64,000 bases of DNA from Peribacillus deserti (GCF_016909175.1 NZ_JAFBFI010000014.1:1-64000), one strand, 5' to 3'. Positions 8,216 through 18,195 are shown, numbered from the stretch's first letter. A program made the numbers and translations. Notes: generated by a model not told the origin, from the sequence alone.

Positions 8216-11200
8216 ACTGAAACGTGGAATCCTGCCTTTTTTAAAGAATATTACAAGCATGAACATGATGCTTGCGGCATAGTAGCTTGTATCGAAAAAG
8301 AACAAATTCCGACAAGAGAGAATATATATTCTTGTATTAATGCATTAGTTACCATGAACCACCGAGCAGGATTTATTAATAATGAAGGTGATGGAGTAGG
8401 GATACACATTGATATACCTAGAGCCTTGTGGAAGAAAAAGCTGGCAGACGCTGGCCAAAATCCAGATTTTGCTTATCACGAAGCTTTTTTTGTCGGACAC
8501 TTCTTCTTTAACAAATCAGAGGATAAAAAACGTTTAAAGGATACTATTAAAGAAAAATTGATTGCCGAGGGCCTGCATATTTTATTTGAAACAGACAAAG
8601 TCCACAACCCCGAAGCACTGGGCCCCATTGCACTTCAGGAAAATCCTTTGTTCTGGCAGATCGCGGGGCTGGCAAACACCGCTTCAAATGCAGAGCGCTC
8701 TAAAATACTATTCGAACTCATACCCGAAATTGAAAAAAATGAACATATTCATGTTGCCTCCCTAAGCCAATATCATGCTGTATATAAAGTCATGGGCGCT
8801 GGTGACATTCTTCCGAAGTATTATGATGATCTTGCTGATCCGCTTGCAGCATCTACAATGACACTTGGACATAATCGATATTCTACAAATACTCTATCAA
8901 GCTTTTTCAGAGTACAGCCATTCAGTGTATTGGGACACAATGGAGAAATTAATACCATTGCCAAACTTAGAGATGAAGCGAAAATGATAGGGGTCCCGCT
9001 CGTAAAAAACGGAAGTGATTCCCAGGATCTAAGCCGTACGATTGAAACTCTTATTTCTAGACATGGTTATACTCTATTTGAAGCGATGGATGTATTATTC
9101 CCTCCTATCATTAATGAAATGAAAGAGTATCCAGCTCACCTGCAGGATTTGTACACTTATCTGAGAGAAGCCTGGGGCCATTATGCACAAGGTCCGGCTG
9201 GAATTATATCACGCTACGGAGAAGAAGCAGTGTTCTCTGTAGATGCTCTTGGGCTTAGACCCCTCTGGCAATTAAGCACGGAAACCTCTTTCCTGTTCTC
9301 ATCAGAGCCTGGGATCATTTCATCATCCGAGTACACTGATGATCCTAAGCCTTTAGCGCCCGGTGAAAAAATTGGACTCAAATGGGAAAATGGCCGTATA
9401 CGCGTTTATGCATACAGCCAATACCAGGAAGAAGTATATAAGCTGATTTCAAATAAACTTGTGCTTTCAAATGACCGCAGCAGACTGTTCCCGCCTGCTG
9501 TCGAAAAAATAGTAACACAAAACACCGTCGAGAAATTGCATAATGGTCAATATAAATCCTTCGGCTGGGAAAGAGACCATATTCAGCTTGTAGAACAAAT
9601 GGCCGAAAAAGGAGCCGAGCCAATCAGGTCCCTTGGCCATGATGCTCCGCTGGCCGCAATTAATCCTGAGAGAAAAAATATTGCTGATTTCATCAAGGAA
9701 AGCGTTGCGGTTGTAACCAATCCAGCTATAGACCGGGACAGAGAAACAGAACACTTCTCCACCCGCACTATAATCGGAAAAAGGCCTTCGTTATTTGCAG
9801 CAGAAAAAGCCGAGTCGGTAGTGGAACTTCTTTCTCCTATTGTTATTGAAGGTATGCATGGCAGTAATTGCAGCCCTATTATAAAACAGCCGAGCTACGA
9901 ACAGATTGTACATCTCTTTCAAAAAGATAACCTGGCTGCCGTAATATCAGCAGTGATCTTAGAGGACGAGTCTGTTAAGGATGGGATTACTAGAATATCT
10001 GAGGAAGCTTCAGCTGCAGTAAAAGAAGGAAAAGTTTTAATCGTTCTTGATGACGGGGAAACACATCAGGAAGGAAAGTATTGGCTCGACCCTCTGCTCG
10101 CTGTGTCAGCAGTAGATCGTTCATTGACTGAACAAGGTCTCCGGAGAAATTGTTCTCTATTGTTACGCTCTGCTTCCATTCGATCTCTGCACGATATGAT
10201 CGTTGCTTATGGCCTGGGCGCCAATGTCATTAATCCGTACTATATGTTTTTGACTGTAAGCGATGAGCAGCCAAAACCTTTGGTTAATCTATATACTGCC
10301 CTTGTCAAAGGCTTGGAAAAAGTGATTTCAACAATAGGTATCCATGAATTAAGAGGATACGGAAGGCTCTTTTCAGCGATCGGCCTGCACGAGGAGTTAG
10401 CTGAAACTTTGGATATCGTTAATTTCTTTGGATCCAATTCATTGTCCCATAATTTTGCTTTCTTAAAGGAAGATGCTATTAAGCGTGCAGTGGACTATCA
10501 CAACGAAAAAGAACGAGCCGGAAAAACGTTTCATCTGTTCCCCCGCATTTGGAAAGCGATCGGCGAAGTTGCAGCTACAGGAGATTACGCCGCGTATAAA
10601 GAAAAGATTTCAGAACAGGAAAATGAAAACCCTACAACAATCCGCCACCTTACAGGTCTGAGGACTGGGGCCCAGTCATTGGATCCTAAGGGAGTAGATA
10701 TAAGTGTAGGAGAACACAGTCTGCCATTTATCATTTCATCTATGAGCTTCGGCTCTCAAAATGAAATTGCCTTCAGAGCATATGCAGAAGCTGCAGACCG
10801 CTTGAATATGATCAGCCTGAATGGTGAAGGCGGAGAAATCAAGGATATGCTTGGCAAATACCCAAGAACAAGGGGCCAGCAGATCGCATCAGGAAGATTT
10901 GGAGTTAATGCAGAACTGCTCAATTCCTCAAACCTGCTTGAGATCAAAATAGGCCAAGGCGCAAAACCAGGTGAAGGCGGACATCTTCCAGGTTCAAAAG
11001 TTACTGCTAAAATTGCTGAAGCAAGAAACGCTACCATTGGATCAGATTTAATTTCACCTTCTAATAATCATGATATTTATTCGATTGAAGATCTTGCCCA
11101 GATGATCCATGAGCTTAAAACAGCTAATGACCAGGCAAAGGTGGCCGTCAAGGTTCCAGTTGTACCGAACATTGGGACGATTGCAGTAGGAGTAGCTAAA

Positions 11201-12682
11201 GCAGGAGCTGACATCATTACTCTATCCGGTTTTGACGGCGGTACGGGTGCAGCAAGAATTCATGCACTTCAGCATGTGGGTCTTCCAGTCGAAATTGGCG
11301 TAAAAGCAGCACACAATGCTTTATTGGAGGCTGGAATACGAGATACTGTTGAGCTGTGGGCAGATGGTGGAATAAAAAGTGCCTTTGATGTGCTAAAGGT
11401 AATGCTTCTTGGTGCTAACCGCGTTGGCTTTGGTACTCTGTCGATGATTGCCGTCGGCTGTACAACTTGCAGAGGCTGCCACTTGGATACATGCCATGTT
11501 GGCATCGCAACCCAGATAGAAACAGAAGCACAGGCAAAGGAACACGGCTTACGCCGATTCGTACCTCGTAAATTCGATCTGGCAGTTCAAGGTCTTTCCA
11601 ATCTGTTTACAGCATTTGGCACAGAGCTGAAACAACTGGCTGCCACAGCAGGCATCAAAAACCTTCAAGACGCTGTAGGAAGATCGGACCTTCTTGTTCA
11701 AGTTAAAGGAAACGAAAAACTGGACCTGACATACTTGCTTAAACCGCTTGAGATCAGCCAGATATCCTTTAAAGAAACAGCTGCTGCTATTGAATCAGAA
11801 GCCTTGCAGGTTGCTGCTGGTGCTGAATATCTGGACGGAAGAACGGAAGAACTTCATCAGTCCAGAGACTTCGAAGCCGTCACTTCCGAACAGCGTGTTC
11901 TTGCAAGCAGAGTTTCCTGCCACCGTGTAAGAAATAGACTGGACGGCTCTTATAAGAAACTTCCGGATATCAAACTTGCCTATAAAAACTCCATACCTGG
12001 AAATGGTCTGGGTGCCTATAACAGCTTCGGGATTGATATAGCTGTTTCCGGTGGAGCACAGGATGGAATTGGGAAAACCTCCTTTGGCGGTAAAGTCATG
12101 ATCTTTAAGTCCAAAGGAAAAGATGGCCAATTCTATAATGGCTCTGTCGGCAAAGGGTTCGGATATGGTGCTCAGGAAGGTCTTCTTATTGCACAGGGCA
12201 ATGCCGATGCCCGGGCCGGGATCAGGCTTTCAGGTGCTGATATTATTATAGGCGGCCAAATGAAAAAGCCTCTCCCTGAAAGAGAGCATGGAAATATTGG
12301 CGTAAATTCAAATATTAAAGGATTTGCGTTTGAATATATGACGAACGGCAGAGGCCTTGTGCTGGGTGATCCTGGGCCATGGATATGCGCCGGAATGACT
12401 GGAGGCAGCGTTTACCTTAGAATCCAGCCAGAAATGGGTTTAACTAAAGAAGCGATTGAGCGCCGTATAGCGCTGGGTGCTAAGGTCTCTGCCGGCCCCC
12501 TTACAGATCAAGGAGTAAATGATGTTCAAGAACTGCTTGGACAATACATTTCCCTTTTACAGCAGCAAGAGCAGCAAGAGGAAGCAGAAGAATTAACAGC
12601 CCTTCTTAGAGTGCCGGCTAACCACTTTATTCAAATTCAGCCGGTAAAAGAACAAGCAGACCCTTCTGTATCCACTGAATGA
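8213..12682 (+). CDS. Glutamate synthase large-subunit-like protein
   Basis: A 1489-residue protein with the full architecture of the NADPH- or ferredoxin-GOGAT large subunit. A class II glutaminase domain starts at C22 (HDACGIVA) after a short propeptide. A central linker follows, then an FMN synthase domain with the KPGEGGHLPG loop (about 915-925), an iron-sulfur motif near 1082, and a C-terminal GxGxG beta-helix (GNGLGAYNSFG, near 1263). Two motifs deviate from classic GOGAT: the glutaminase HRGG is HRAG, and the Fe-S motif has TTCRGCHLDTCHVG with H where P is usual and an extra Cys. No small subunit (gltD) is adjacent. It is therefore probably a divergent paralogue, and glutamate synthesis is not proven. 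Confidence 0.85.
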   Translation: MTETWNPAFFKEYYKHEHDACGIVACIEKEQIPTRENIYSCINALVTMNHRAGFINNEGDGVGIHIDIPRALWKKKLADAGQNPDFAYHEAFFVGHFFFNKSEDKKRLKDTIKEKLIAEGLHILFETDKVHNPEALGPIALQENPLFWQIAGLANTASNAERSKILFELIPEIEKNEHIHVASLSQYHAVYKVMGAGDILPKYYDDLADPLAASTMTLGHNRYSTNTLSSFFRVQPFSVLGHNGEINTIAKLRDEAKMIGVPLVKNGSDSQDLSRTIETLISRHGYTLFEAMDVLFPPIINEMKEYPAHLQDLYTYLREAWGHYAQGPAGIISRYGEEAVFSVDALGLRPLWQLSTETSFLFSSEPGIISSSEYTDDPKPLAPGEKIGLKWENGRIRVYAYSQYQEEVYKLISNKLVLSNDRSRLFPPAVEKIVTQNTVEKLHNGQYKSFGWERDHIQLVEQMAEKGAEPIRSLGHDAPLAAINPERKNIADFIKESVAVVTNPAIDRDRETEHFSTRTIIGKRPSLFAAEKAESVVELLSPIVIEGMHGSNCSPIIKQPSYEQIVHLFQKDNLAAVISAVILEDESVKDGITRISEEASAAVKEGKVLIVLDDGETHQEGKYWLDPLLAVSAVDRSLTEQGLRRNCSLLLRSASIRSLHDMIVAYGLGANVINPYYMFLTVSDEQPKPLVNLYTALVKGLEKVISTIGIHELRGYGRLFSAIGLHEELAETLDIVNFFGSNSLSHNFAFLKEDAIKRAVDYHNEKERAGKTFHLFPRIWKAIGEVAATGDYAAYKEKISEQENENPTTIRHLTGLRTGAQSLDPKGVDISVGEHSLPFIISSMSFGSQNEIAFRAYAEAADRLNMISLNGEGGEIKDMLGKYPRTRGQQIASGRFGVNAELLNSSNLLEIKIGQGAKPGEGGHLPGSKVTAKIAEARNATIGSDLISPSNNHDIYSIEDLAQMIHELKTANDQAKVAVKVPVVPNIGTIAVGVAKAGADIITLSGFDGGTGAARIHALQHVGLPVEIGVKAAHNALLEAGIRDTVELWADGGIKSAFDVLKVMLLGANRVGFGTLSMIAVGCTTCRGCHLDTCHVGIATQIETEAQAKEHGLRRFVPRKFDLAVQGLSNLFTAFGTELKQLAATAGIKNLQDAVGRSDLLVQVKGNEKLDLTYLLKPLEISQISFKETAAAIESEALQVAAGAEYLDGRTEELHQSRDFEAVTSEQRVLASRVSCHRVRNRLDGSYKKLPDIKLAYKNSIPGNGLGAYNSFGIDIAVSGGAQDGIGKTSFGGKVMIFKSKGKDGQFYNGSVGKGFGYGAQEGLLIAQGNADARAGIRLSGADIIIGGQMKKPLPEREHGNIGVNSNIKGFAFEYMTNGRGLVLGDPGPWICAGMTGGSVYLRIQPEMGLTKEAIERRIALGAKVSAGPLTDQGVNDVQELLGQYISLLQQQEQQEEAEELTALLRVPANHFIQIQPVKEQADPSVSTE

Positions 12683-12698
12683 TTTTTTTTTAGGAAAG

Positions 12699-12739
12699 TC
12701 CACCAGGTTGTTTTCACAAGCAGCCCTGGTGGATTTTTT
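12699..12739 (+). terminator. Intrinsic terminator of the glutamate-synthase-like gene
   Basis: 9-bp stem TCCACCAGG/CCTGGTGGA (12699-12707, 12725-12733) with a T run after it. Confidence 0.9.
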
Positions 12740-12911
12740 ATGTTTAGATTAAAATATGTACAGATGAAATTATAGGCTTTTTTCACCAAAAAGGAATTTA
12801 GCTATTGAACTAATCCTCCAAACCTTGTATATTACATTATTGTCTAATAAAAGAATTCATGAAGATAATATACATACAATTTGTGAATTTGTAAGGAAAG
12901 GACATGTATAC

Positions 12912-13982
12912 ATGAAGCTTGGCGCCCGCATTTTAAAAACGGGAATCGCAATTATTTTAGCTATATATGTTACCCAGTTTTTTGATATGCCATCTCCAGT
13001 GTTTGCTGCAATTGCAGCCGTATTTGCAATTCAGCCGACTATATACCGGTCATATATAACCATTTTGGAACAGGTTCAGGCCAATCTGGTTGGAGCTTTT
13101 ATTGCAGTAACCTTTGTGCTTTTATTTGGGAATGAACCATTTATTATCGGTTTGGCTGCTATCATCGTTATTTCTCTTAACTTAAAATTTAATATGAAAA
13201 ATTCCATATCCATAGCACTTGTTACTCTTATAGCAATCATGGAAAGCCAGAGCGGCGACTTTTTGGACTTTGCTATGTTACGATTTTTAACCATATTAAT
13301 TGGAATTATTTCAGCGTTTATCGTTAATTTAATTTTTCTCCCTCCTAAATATGAAACTAAAGTATTTACAAGAATATCTTCTCTTACCGAAGATATTTTC
13401 AAATGGATACGGATTAATACCCGCCATGCCAGCGATCATGGACAGTTAAAAAATGAAATTACTCATTTTAAAGAAGAAATTATTAAATTAGAACAGCTTT
13501 ATATCATGTACAAAGAAGAAAGAAACTACATTAAACATGAAAGCCTGGCTAAATCAAGAAAACTTGTAGTGTACCGCCAGATGATTTCCACGGTAAAGCG
13601 TGCCCTAGATACCCTAAAGAGATTACATAGATACGAAAACGAACTTCAGCAAATGCCTGAGCACTTCCAGCAGAAAATCCAGGAGCAAATGGATCTGCTC
13701 ATTTATCAGCATGAACAGGTCTTGCTGAAATACACTGGAAAAATTAAATCACACAATATAACCCTTGAAGAAAGCGAATATAAACAGGAGCTAGTCACCC
13801 TGCTCATTAAAGCTCCAAATGAACCTGACAGTGAAGGACACAGCCTCCTCTACCACATGATCCCACTGGTGGCATCCATCATAGAATACGAAGAAGACAT
13901 AAACCACCTGGATATGCTCATAACAAGCTTCTACTCCTACCACAGCGAAACAAACGAAGTCACAATCTCTGAAAAAGAGTAG
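12912..13982 (+). CDS. ygaE: YgaE-like aromatic acid exporter family membrane protein
   Basis: A 356-residue protein whose N-terminal half has four to six hydrophobic segments (about residues 10-140) typical of the FUSC/ArAE_1 exporter family. The C-terminal half is charged and rich in Lys, Glu and Gln, likely helical and cytosolic. The start is ATG 12912 because AAGGAAAGGA at 12893-12902 is 9 bases upstream; the longer frame from 12825 has no ribosome binding site. Length and position agree with B. subtilis YgaE as I recall it. The exported compound is unknown. Confidence 0.75.
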   Translation: MKLGARILKTGIAIILAIYVTQFFDMPSPVFAAIAAVFAIQPTIYRSYITILEQVQANLVGAFIAVTFVLLFGNEPFIIGLAAIIVISLNLKFNMKNSISIALVTLIAIMESQSGDFLDFAMLRFLTILIGIISAFIVNLIFLPPKYETKVFTRISSLTEDIFKWIRINTRHASDHGQLKNEITHFKEEIIKLEQLYIMYKEERNYIKHESLAKSRKLVVYRQMISTVKRALDTLKRLHRYENELQQMPEHFQQKIQEQMDLLIYQHEQVLLKYTGKIKSHNITLEESEYKQELVTLLIKAPNEPDSEGHSLLYHMIPLVASIIEYEEDINHLDMLITSFYSYHSETNEVTISEKE

Positions 13983-13987
13983 AAAAA

Positions 13988-14014
13988 AACCTTGCCGCAT
14001 TGGCAAGGTTTTTG
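13988..14014 (+). terminator. Intrinsic terminator of the ygaE-like gene
   Basis: Stem ACCTTGCC/GGCAAGGT with a five-base loop, then TTTTTG; it is also A-rich upstream. Confidence 0.85.
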
Positions 14015-14025
14015 TTAAATTTTTG

Positions 14026-14102
14026 GGGGACTGTCCCTATTTCCCGATGCCGTGATACCTTGCGGAACTGGATCTTTGGCGGGGACTGTCCCTATTTCCC
14101 GA
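14026..14102. repeat. Palindromic direct repeat pair, REP-like
   Basis: GGGGACTGTCCCTATTTCCC occurs at 14026 and again at 14081, 55 bp apart and identical. Its core GGGACTGTCCC is an almost perfect palindrome. Similar GGGGACAGTCCCC units are, from memory, scattered in Bacillus genomes, some with REP-associated transposases. No transposase gene is present here. Confidence 0.65.
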
Positions 14103-14152
14103 AGGTGGGTACGGCACCTCTGTATATTAGACAATCGTTGTCTGTTGCCTGA

Positions 14153-14541
14153 CCTGCTCACAAATCTGATTTTTTGCTCCCATTTTCGAAAATTTGCTCG
14201 TATCCTCTAATTTTGATCGCAACTCTTGAGAAGTTGCTCGCATGACTCTAACCTGCAAGCAAATCTGATTTTTTGCTCCCATTCTCGAAAAAGCTGCTCG
14301 CATCTTCTATTTTTTGCTCGTATCTCTTGAGAAGTTGCTCGCTTGATTCTAACCTGCTCGCATGTCCGACTTTTTGCTCCCATTCTGGAAAAGCTGCTCG
14401 CATCCTCTATTTTTTGCTCGTATCTCTTGAGAAGTTGCTCGCTGATTCTAACCTGCTCGCAATGTCCGACTTTTTGCTCCCATTCTCGAAAAGATGCTCG
14501 TATCCTCTATTTTTTGATCGCATCTCTTGAGAAGTTGCTCG
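14153..14541. repeat. Four-copy ~100-bp higher-order tandem array of ~20-bp units
   Basis: Copies start at 14153, 14252, 14353 and 14452 (periods 99, 101, 99). Each copy is made of five ~20-bp units anchored by TGCTC or TGATC (in copy 1 at 14155, 14175, 14195, 14214 and 14235). Open frames cross both strands but the 101-bp period shifts frame and no ribosome binding site is present, so I regard it as non-coding. Confidence 0.85.
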
Positions 14542-14657
14542 TTTTTCTTCTGCCCGCTCATAGAAAATCGGTTTTTTCTCAGTGATTGTCATAAATCTTT
14601 TCCCCTAAAGTGTTTAACAACAATTAACCTTCTCCTCTTTTGCTTCCAAACTGCCAT

Positions 14658-14732
14658 CCGCTGGCATAAAGTCAAACAGCCCACGGAGAGAAATTCACTC
14701 TCCATGGGCTGTTCGTCTTTTGTTATGCCGGT
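14658..14732. repeat. Long nested inverted repeat
   Basis: Outer arms GGCATAA (14663-14669) and TTATGCC (14723-14729) enclose a strong hairpin, AACAGCCCA-C-GGAGAG paired with CTCTCC-A-TGGGCTGTT (14675-14713, one mismatch), followed by CGTCTTTTG. It could be a terminator or a miniature mobile element; no gene ends nearby on the plus strand. Confidence 0.6.
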
Positions 14733-14826
14733 CAGGTGTCTGCTTTTCTTACAAGATTGAGGTTATACAGTATAAAGATTATCATTCTGCCTTGTACGAC
14801 TACTCCGGGGAAAAGCACCGTTCTCC

Positions 14827-14986
14827 GCTTTTCTTTCTGTCCAGCTCCAAGCTGACACCCTCGAGTCATAAGCCTATCAGTCCATGAGAAGGAAACCGCT
14901 TCTCACGGTCTGCTCGTCCTATGCTTGTCGGGTGTCTCCTCCCACTAGTGCTTCGGACCGCTTTACGCTTTTCTAGCTGTCCAGCT
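14827..14986. repeat. Dispersed repeat bounded by 20-bp direct repeats
   Basis: GCTTTTCTTTCTGTCCAGCT at 14827 recurs as GCTTTTCTAGCTGTCCAGCT at 14967, exactly 140 bp away with 18 of 20 bases identical. The block between holds CCTCGAGTC and CTTCGGACCGC, features of a family often seen between Bacillus genes. The right copy contains the stop codon of the ABC transporter gene and encodes its last residues. Confidence 0.65.
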
Positions 14987-16721
14987 GCTGTACCTGGAAC
15001 AGTCTGTAGTATCCGCCTTGTTTTTTCATGAGTTCGTCATGTGTTCCTATTTCAGCGATTTCTCCATGCTCGATTAAAACGATTCTATCGGCATGTGTGA
15101 TTGTCGACAGTCTGTGCGCCACAATGAATGTGGTTCGGTCTTTTGCCAGTTCTTCCAAGGCTTCTTGGATGAGGTGTTCACTTTCTAGGTCAAGCGCGGA
15201 GGTAGCCTCGTCTAAAACTAGTATAGGCGGGTTTTTAAGGAATACTCTGGCTATTGCTACCCTCTGTTTTTGGCCGCCAGAAAGTTTGACTCCTCTCTCG
15301 CCCACTTTGGTTTCATATCCTTCATTTAGATTATTGATAAAGTCATGGGCATTTGCGGCGTGAGCTGCTCTATGCACTTCCTCCTCGGAAGCCTCGGGCT
15401 TGCCCATTAGAATATTGGCTCTTACTGATTCACTAAATAGTATGTTATCCTGCAGGACCATGCCTATTTTGTCTCGAAGGCTTCTGACTTTGTAATCTCT
15501 TATATCCACGCCGTCTAATAATATTCTTCCACTTGTTACATCATAAAATCGCGGCAGCAAGCTGACTAGCGAGGATTTCCCCCCTCCGCTCATTCCCACG
15601 AGCGCTATAGTTTCCCCTTGTTTTACATCAAGGGAAACGTTTTTTAGGATGGCAGCTTCGCCTTCATTGTAGGAAAAGGATACATTTTCAAATTGTATAT
15701 GCCCTTTTATATTAACAGCCTCTTTTGATTTAGGAGAATCTTCTATATCGTATTTTACATCCATAAATTCAAAGACCCTGTCCATTGAAGCAAAGGCTTG
15801 AGTGAGGGTCGTAGACGAATTTACGATCCTGCGAAGAGGATTGTAGAGCCGGTCTATATAGGCAATAAAAGCCACCATAGTTCCTACTGTTAGATCACCG
15901 TGAATAACCAGATAGCCTGAATACCCAATTACAAGCAGTGGAGATATATCTGTTATCGTATTAACTACACCGAATGATTTTGCGTTCCATTTTGTTTGGT
16001 TCAATGCTTTTGTAAGATAGTTATGGTTTTGTTTACTGAACCTTTCCTGCTCATAATTTTCAATAGCAAAACTCTTGATGACAGGCATTCCTTGTACCCT
16101 TTCATGCAGATAGCTTTGGACCTCGGCAAGGGCCTGTGACCGCTCTCTTGTAAGGCTTCTCAATCTCCCAAAGAAATATCTGACCGATAAAGCGTAAAAA
16201 GGGAACATAAACAGAGAAACAAGAGTCAGCTTCACATTAAGAGTGAACATAATGGCTGCCACAAAAATGATGGTGGCTAAATCCAGCCAGAGATTCATCA
16301 TTCCAGTCATAACAAACTCTTTGGTCTGCTCTACATCATTAATAATCCTGGATATAATTTCTCCAACCCGGTTATTAGAATAATATTTAAAGCTTAATTT
16401 TTGAACATGTGTGAAAAGATGGTTTCTTATGTCATACAAGATCTTACTTCCTGTCCATTGAGCAAAATATTGTCTGAAGTATTCAATAGGAGGACGCACA
16501 ACGACAAAAATGAAGGCAACGATTCCCATGGCCCACAATAATTGATCAGTCTTTTCGCCTGTTGATAATTGTTTATTGCCAATGACATCATCGACAACGT
16601 ATTTAATTAAGTATGGAAGCAAGAGTGGAATTCCAAATTTGACCAGACCTATTGCGATAGTCCCGACGATTTGCCATTTATATAGCTTTACAAATTGCAT
16701 ATAACGCCTTATGCTGCCCAA
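14973..16721 (-). CDS. ygaD: YgaD-like ABC exporter (fused permease and ATPase)
   Basis: Half-transporter that forms a homodimeric multidrug- or lipid-type exporter. The N-terminal part has six membrane helices (about 20-310). The ATPase domain has Walker A (GMSGGGKSS), signature (LSGGQKQR), Walker B ([12 protein letters not shown]) and the switch His (IVAHRLS). I start it at TTG 16721 ([10 protein letters not shown], 582 residues): the longer frame to 16793 runs through a terminator hairpin, and GGGTGA lies about 7 bases before the TTG. It lies downstream of ygaC on the same strand. Its last residues are encoded by a dispersed repeat. Confidence 0.85.
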   Translation of the reverse strand: MGSIRRYMQFVKLYKWQIVGTIAIGLVKFGIPLLLPYLIKYVVDDVIGNKQLSTGEKTDQLLWAMGIVAFIFVVVRPPIEYFRQYFAQWTGSKILYDIRNHLFTHVQKLSFKYYSNNRVGEIISRIINDVEQTKEFVMTGMMNLWLDLATIIFVAAIMFTLNVKLTLVSLFMFPFYALSVRYFFGRLRSLTRERSQALAEVQSYLHERVQGMPVIKSFAIENYEQERFSKQNHNYLTKALNQTKWNAKSFGVVNTITDISPLLVIGYSGYLVIHGDLTVGTMVAFIAYIDRLYNPLRRIVNSSTTLTQAFASMDRVFEFMDVKYDIEDSPKSKEAVNIKGHIQFENVSFSYNEGEAAILKNVSLDVKQGETIALVGMSGGGKSSLVSLLPRFYDVTSGRILLDGVDIRDYKVRSLRDKIGMVLQDNILFSESVRANILMGKPEASEEEVHRAAHAANAHDFINNLNEGYETKVGERGVKLSGGQKQRVAIARVFLKNPPILVLDEATSALDLESEHLIQEALEELAKDRTTFIVAHRLSTITHADRIVLIEHGEIAEIGTHDELMKKQGGYYRLFQVQQLDS

Positions 16722-16753
16722 GATGCTCACCCGCTTTTTTATAAATTCATTAG

Positions 16754-16779
16754 AAAAGCCTGTTGTACAACCAACAGGC
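16754..16779 (-). terminator. Terminator-like hairpin between ygaC and ygaD
   Basis: 8-bp perfect stem GCCTGTTG/CAACAGGC (16758-16765, 16772-16779), followed on the minus strand by TTTTCT. The short T tract suggests partial termination. Confidence 0.55.
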
Positions 16780-16842
16780 GTAAGAAACTCCAAACACTAT
16801 AAAATTAATTTTGAATCATAGAAAGATGATATTTGTCCTTTT

Positions 16843-17373
16843 TCATTTTCGATATGTTAAAAACCGTTCATACCAATTATCAATAAAGTCAGGAGAAAAT
16901 GGGCCTTTTCTCTGTCTGATCCAATAAATGAGCTGGTCCATATTCCGCCTTAATATCTTATCTATGACTTCTGGATATCTCATTTCTCTGCCATGAAGCT
17001 CATATTCATCTTCATCTAATATGTTAAAAGTCATATCAGGATATACCTTAATATCGAGGTCATAATCAATATACTTTAAGGCCTCCCCGTCATATACAAA
17101 AGGTGAACTGAGATTACAGTAATAATAAACACCATCTTCTCTTAGCATTCCAAGAATATTAAACCAAAGACTGGAATGGAAGTAACAAATAGCCGGCTCT
17201 CTAGTAATCCACGTCCTGCCATCAGATTCCGTTACCATGGTTCTGTCATTTGCAGCGATAACAAGACTTTGTGTGCCCTTTAAGACCGTGGTTTCTTCCC
17301 AGATTCGATGGATCCGCCCATTGTGTTTATAGCTTTGTATTTGGATTTTTTCTCCTTCTCCGGGAATCCCCAT
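16843..17373 (-). CDS. ygaC: Nucleoside tri-/diphosphatase, DUF402 family (YgaC)
   Basis: A 176-residue soluble protein of the DUF402 family; the Staphylococcus member (Ntdp) hydrolyses nucleoside tri- and diphosphates using divalent metal. Conserved family features are visible: [21 protein letters not shown], the acidic [13 protein letters not shown] segment carrying likely metal-binding Asp residues, and [17 protein letters not shown] precedes the ATG. It lies between ygaB and ygaD on the same strand, as in B. subtilis. Confidence 0.88.
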   Translation of the reverse strand: MGIPGEGEKIQIQSYKHNGRIHRIWEETTVLKGTQSLVIAANDRTMVTESDGRTWITREPAICYFHSSLWFNILGMLREDGVYYYCNLSSPFVYDGEALKYIDYDLDIKVYPDMTFNILDEDEYELHGREMRYPEVIDKILRRNMDQLIYWIRQRKGPFSPDFIDNWYERFLTYRK

Positions 17374-17548
17374 ATTTCTCTCCTCTACTTTCTAAAAATA
17401 CAGTAAAACTCTCACCTGTGATTTTTTATATGTTACTGACTTTCTGCCAAAACTAAAATAAATATTATTTTAGGTTCTCCCGCTTACATAGCCTTTTACT
17501 TTGTACGTTTGTTTATATTCTACTATTATAACGATAAAAAAATTTTTT

Positions 17549-17581
17549 TAAAACAAAAGAGTCATTGAAATTCAATGACTC
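17549..17581 (-). terminator. Intrinsic terminator of ygaB
   Basis: GAGTCATTGAA A TTCAATGACTC palindrome at 17559-17581, followed on the minus strand by TTTTGTTTT. Confidence 0.85.
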
Positions 17582-17622
17582 CCTAAAAAACTTCATTATT
17601 CACTTTCGGCTTCCACTTTTCT

Positions 17623-17874
17623 TTAAATATTGATATGGGACTGTTGGTAGGATCGAATAACTTCCTCTGTCTGATCTTCAAAGATCTGTTGAATTTCACT
17701 CAGGTTATTTTTCATTATCATGATTTCATGCTGCAGGGATTCTAATTCTGCTTCTTCTTCAAGTGAACGGAGCTGCTGTTCAATTTCCTGGCAGCGCTCA
17801 ATTTCTGATTGTAAGAATAACAGTCTTTCCATAGTTTTTAACTGTTCATTCACCAGCCGGTCAAAATTACTCAA
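17623..17874 (-). CDS. ygaB: YgaB family protein
   Basis: An 83-residue, highly charged, Gln/Glu/Leu-rich protein predicted to be one long coiled coil (about 8-72). It matches the Bacillus YgaB family by sequence character and position. The start is TTG at 17874 with GGGAGGAC upstream. No enzymatic motif is visible and its function is unknown. It ends in its own terminator, so it is probably monocistronic. Confidence 0.75.
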   Translation of the reverse strand: MSNFDRLVNEQLKTMERLLFLQSEIERCQEIEQQLRSLEEEAELESLQHEIMIMKNNLSEIQQIFEDQTEEVIRSYQQSHINI

Positions 17875-17881
17875 ATTGTAG

Positions 17882-18160
17882 TCCTCCCGCCATAAGCTCT
17901 TATACCATATCTATTCTTTCCAAGCATCCTATTCCCTTTGACTTATTCTGTTAGGTTTATGGAAGTTTTGTCGATTCATGGACAAATGAGGATTCTCGCA
18001 AGAGGAAAAATATATTTTTGAGGGTTAAATTCAATTTTACAGTGGTTCCAGATATATATTGGCTGCTTGAATAACAGCTTTTTATAGACATTTCGGTAAA
18101 TTTCAACACCTTTGTCCATCTGAGTCCCAGAAGTTCCACTTTTCATTAAGATAATGACAC
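17882..18160. other. Gene-free spacer between ygaB and sspE
   Basis: AT-rich. A 60-codon minus-strand frame exists at 17957-18139 but has no convincing ribosome binding site and matches nothing I recognise. I see no RNA gene here. Confidence 0.5.
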
Positions 18161-18161
18161 A

Positions 18162-18187
18162 GGAAAGGAGGTGACATAGTCACCTCC
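18162..18187 (-). terminator. Terminator of sspE
   Basis: Perfect 9-bp stem GGAGGTGAC/GTCACCTCC (18167-18187) just after the sspE stop, with TTTCC downstream on the minus strand. Confidence 0.75.
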
Positions 18188-18195
18188 TAATATCA

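Noticed and set aside
14273-14592. Overlapping ORFs on both strands of the ~100-bp array
   Set aside because: Unit periods 99/101/99 break frame, no start sites, and both strands are open because of low complexity.
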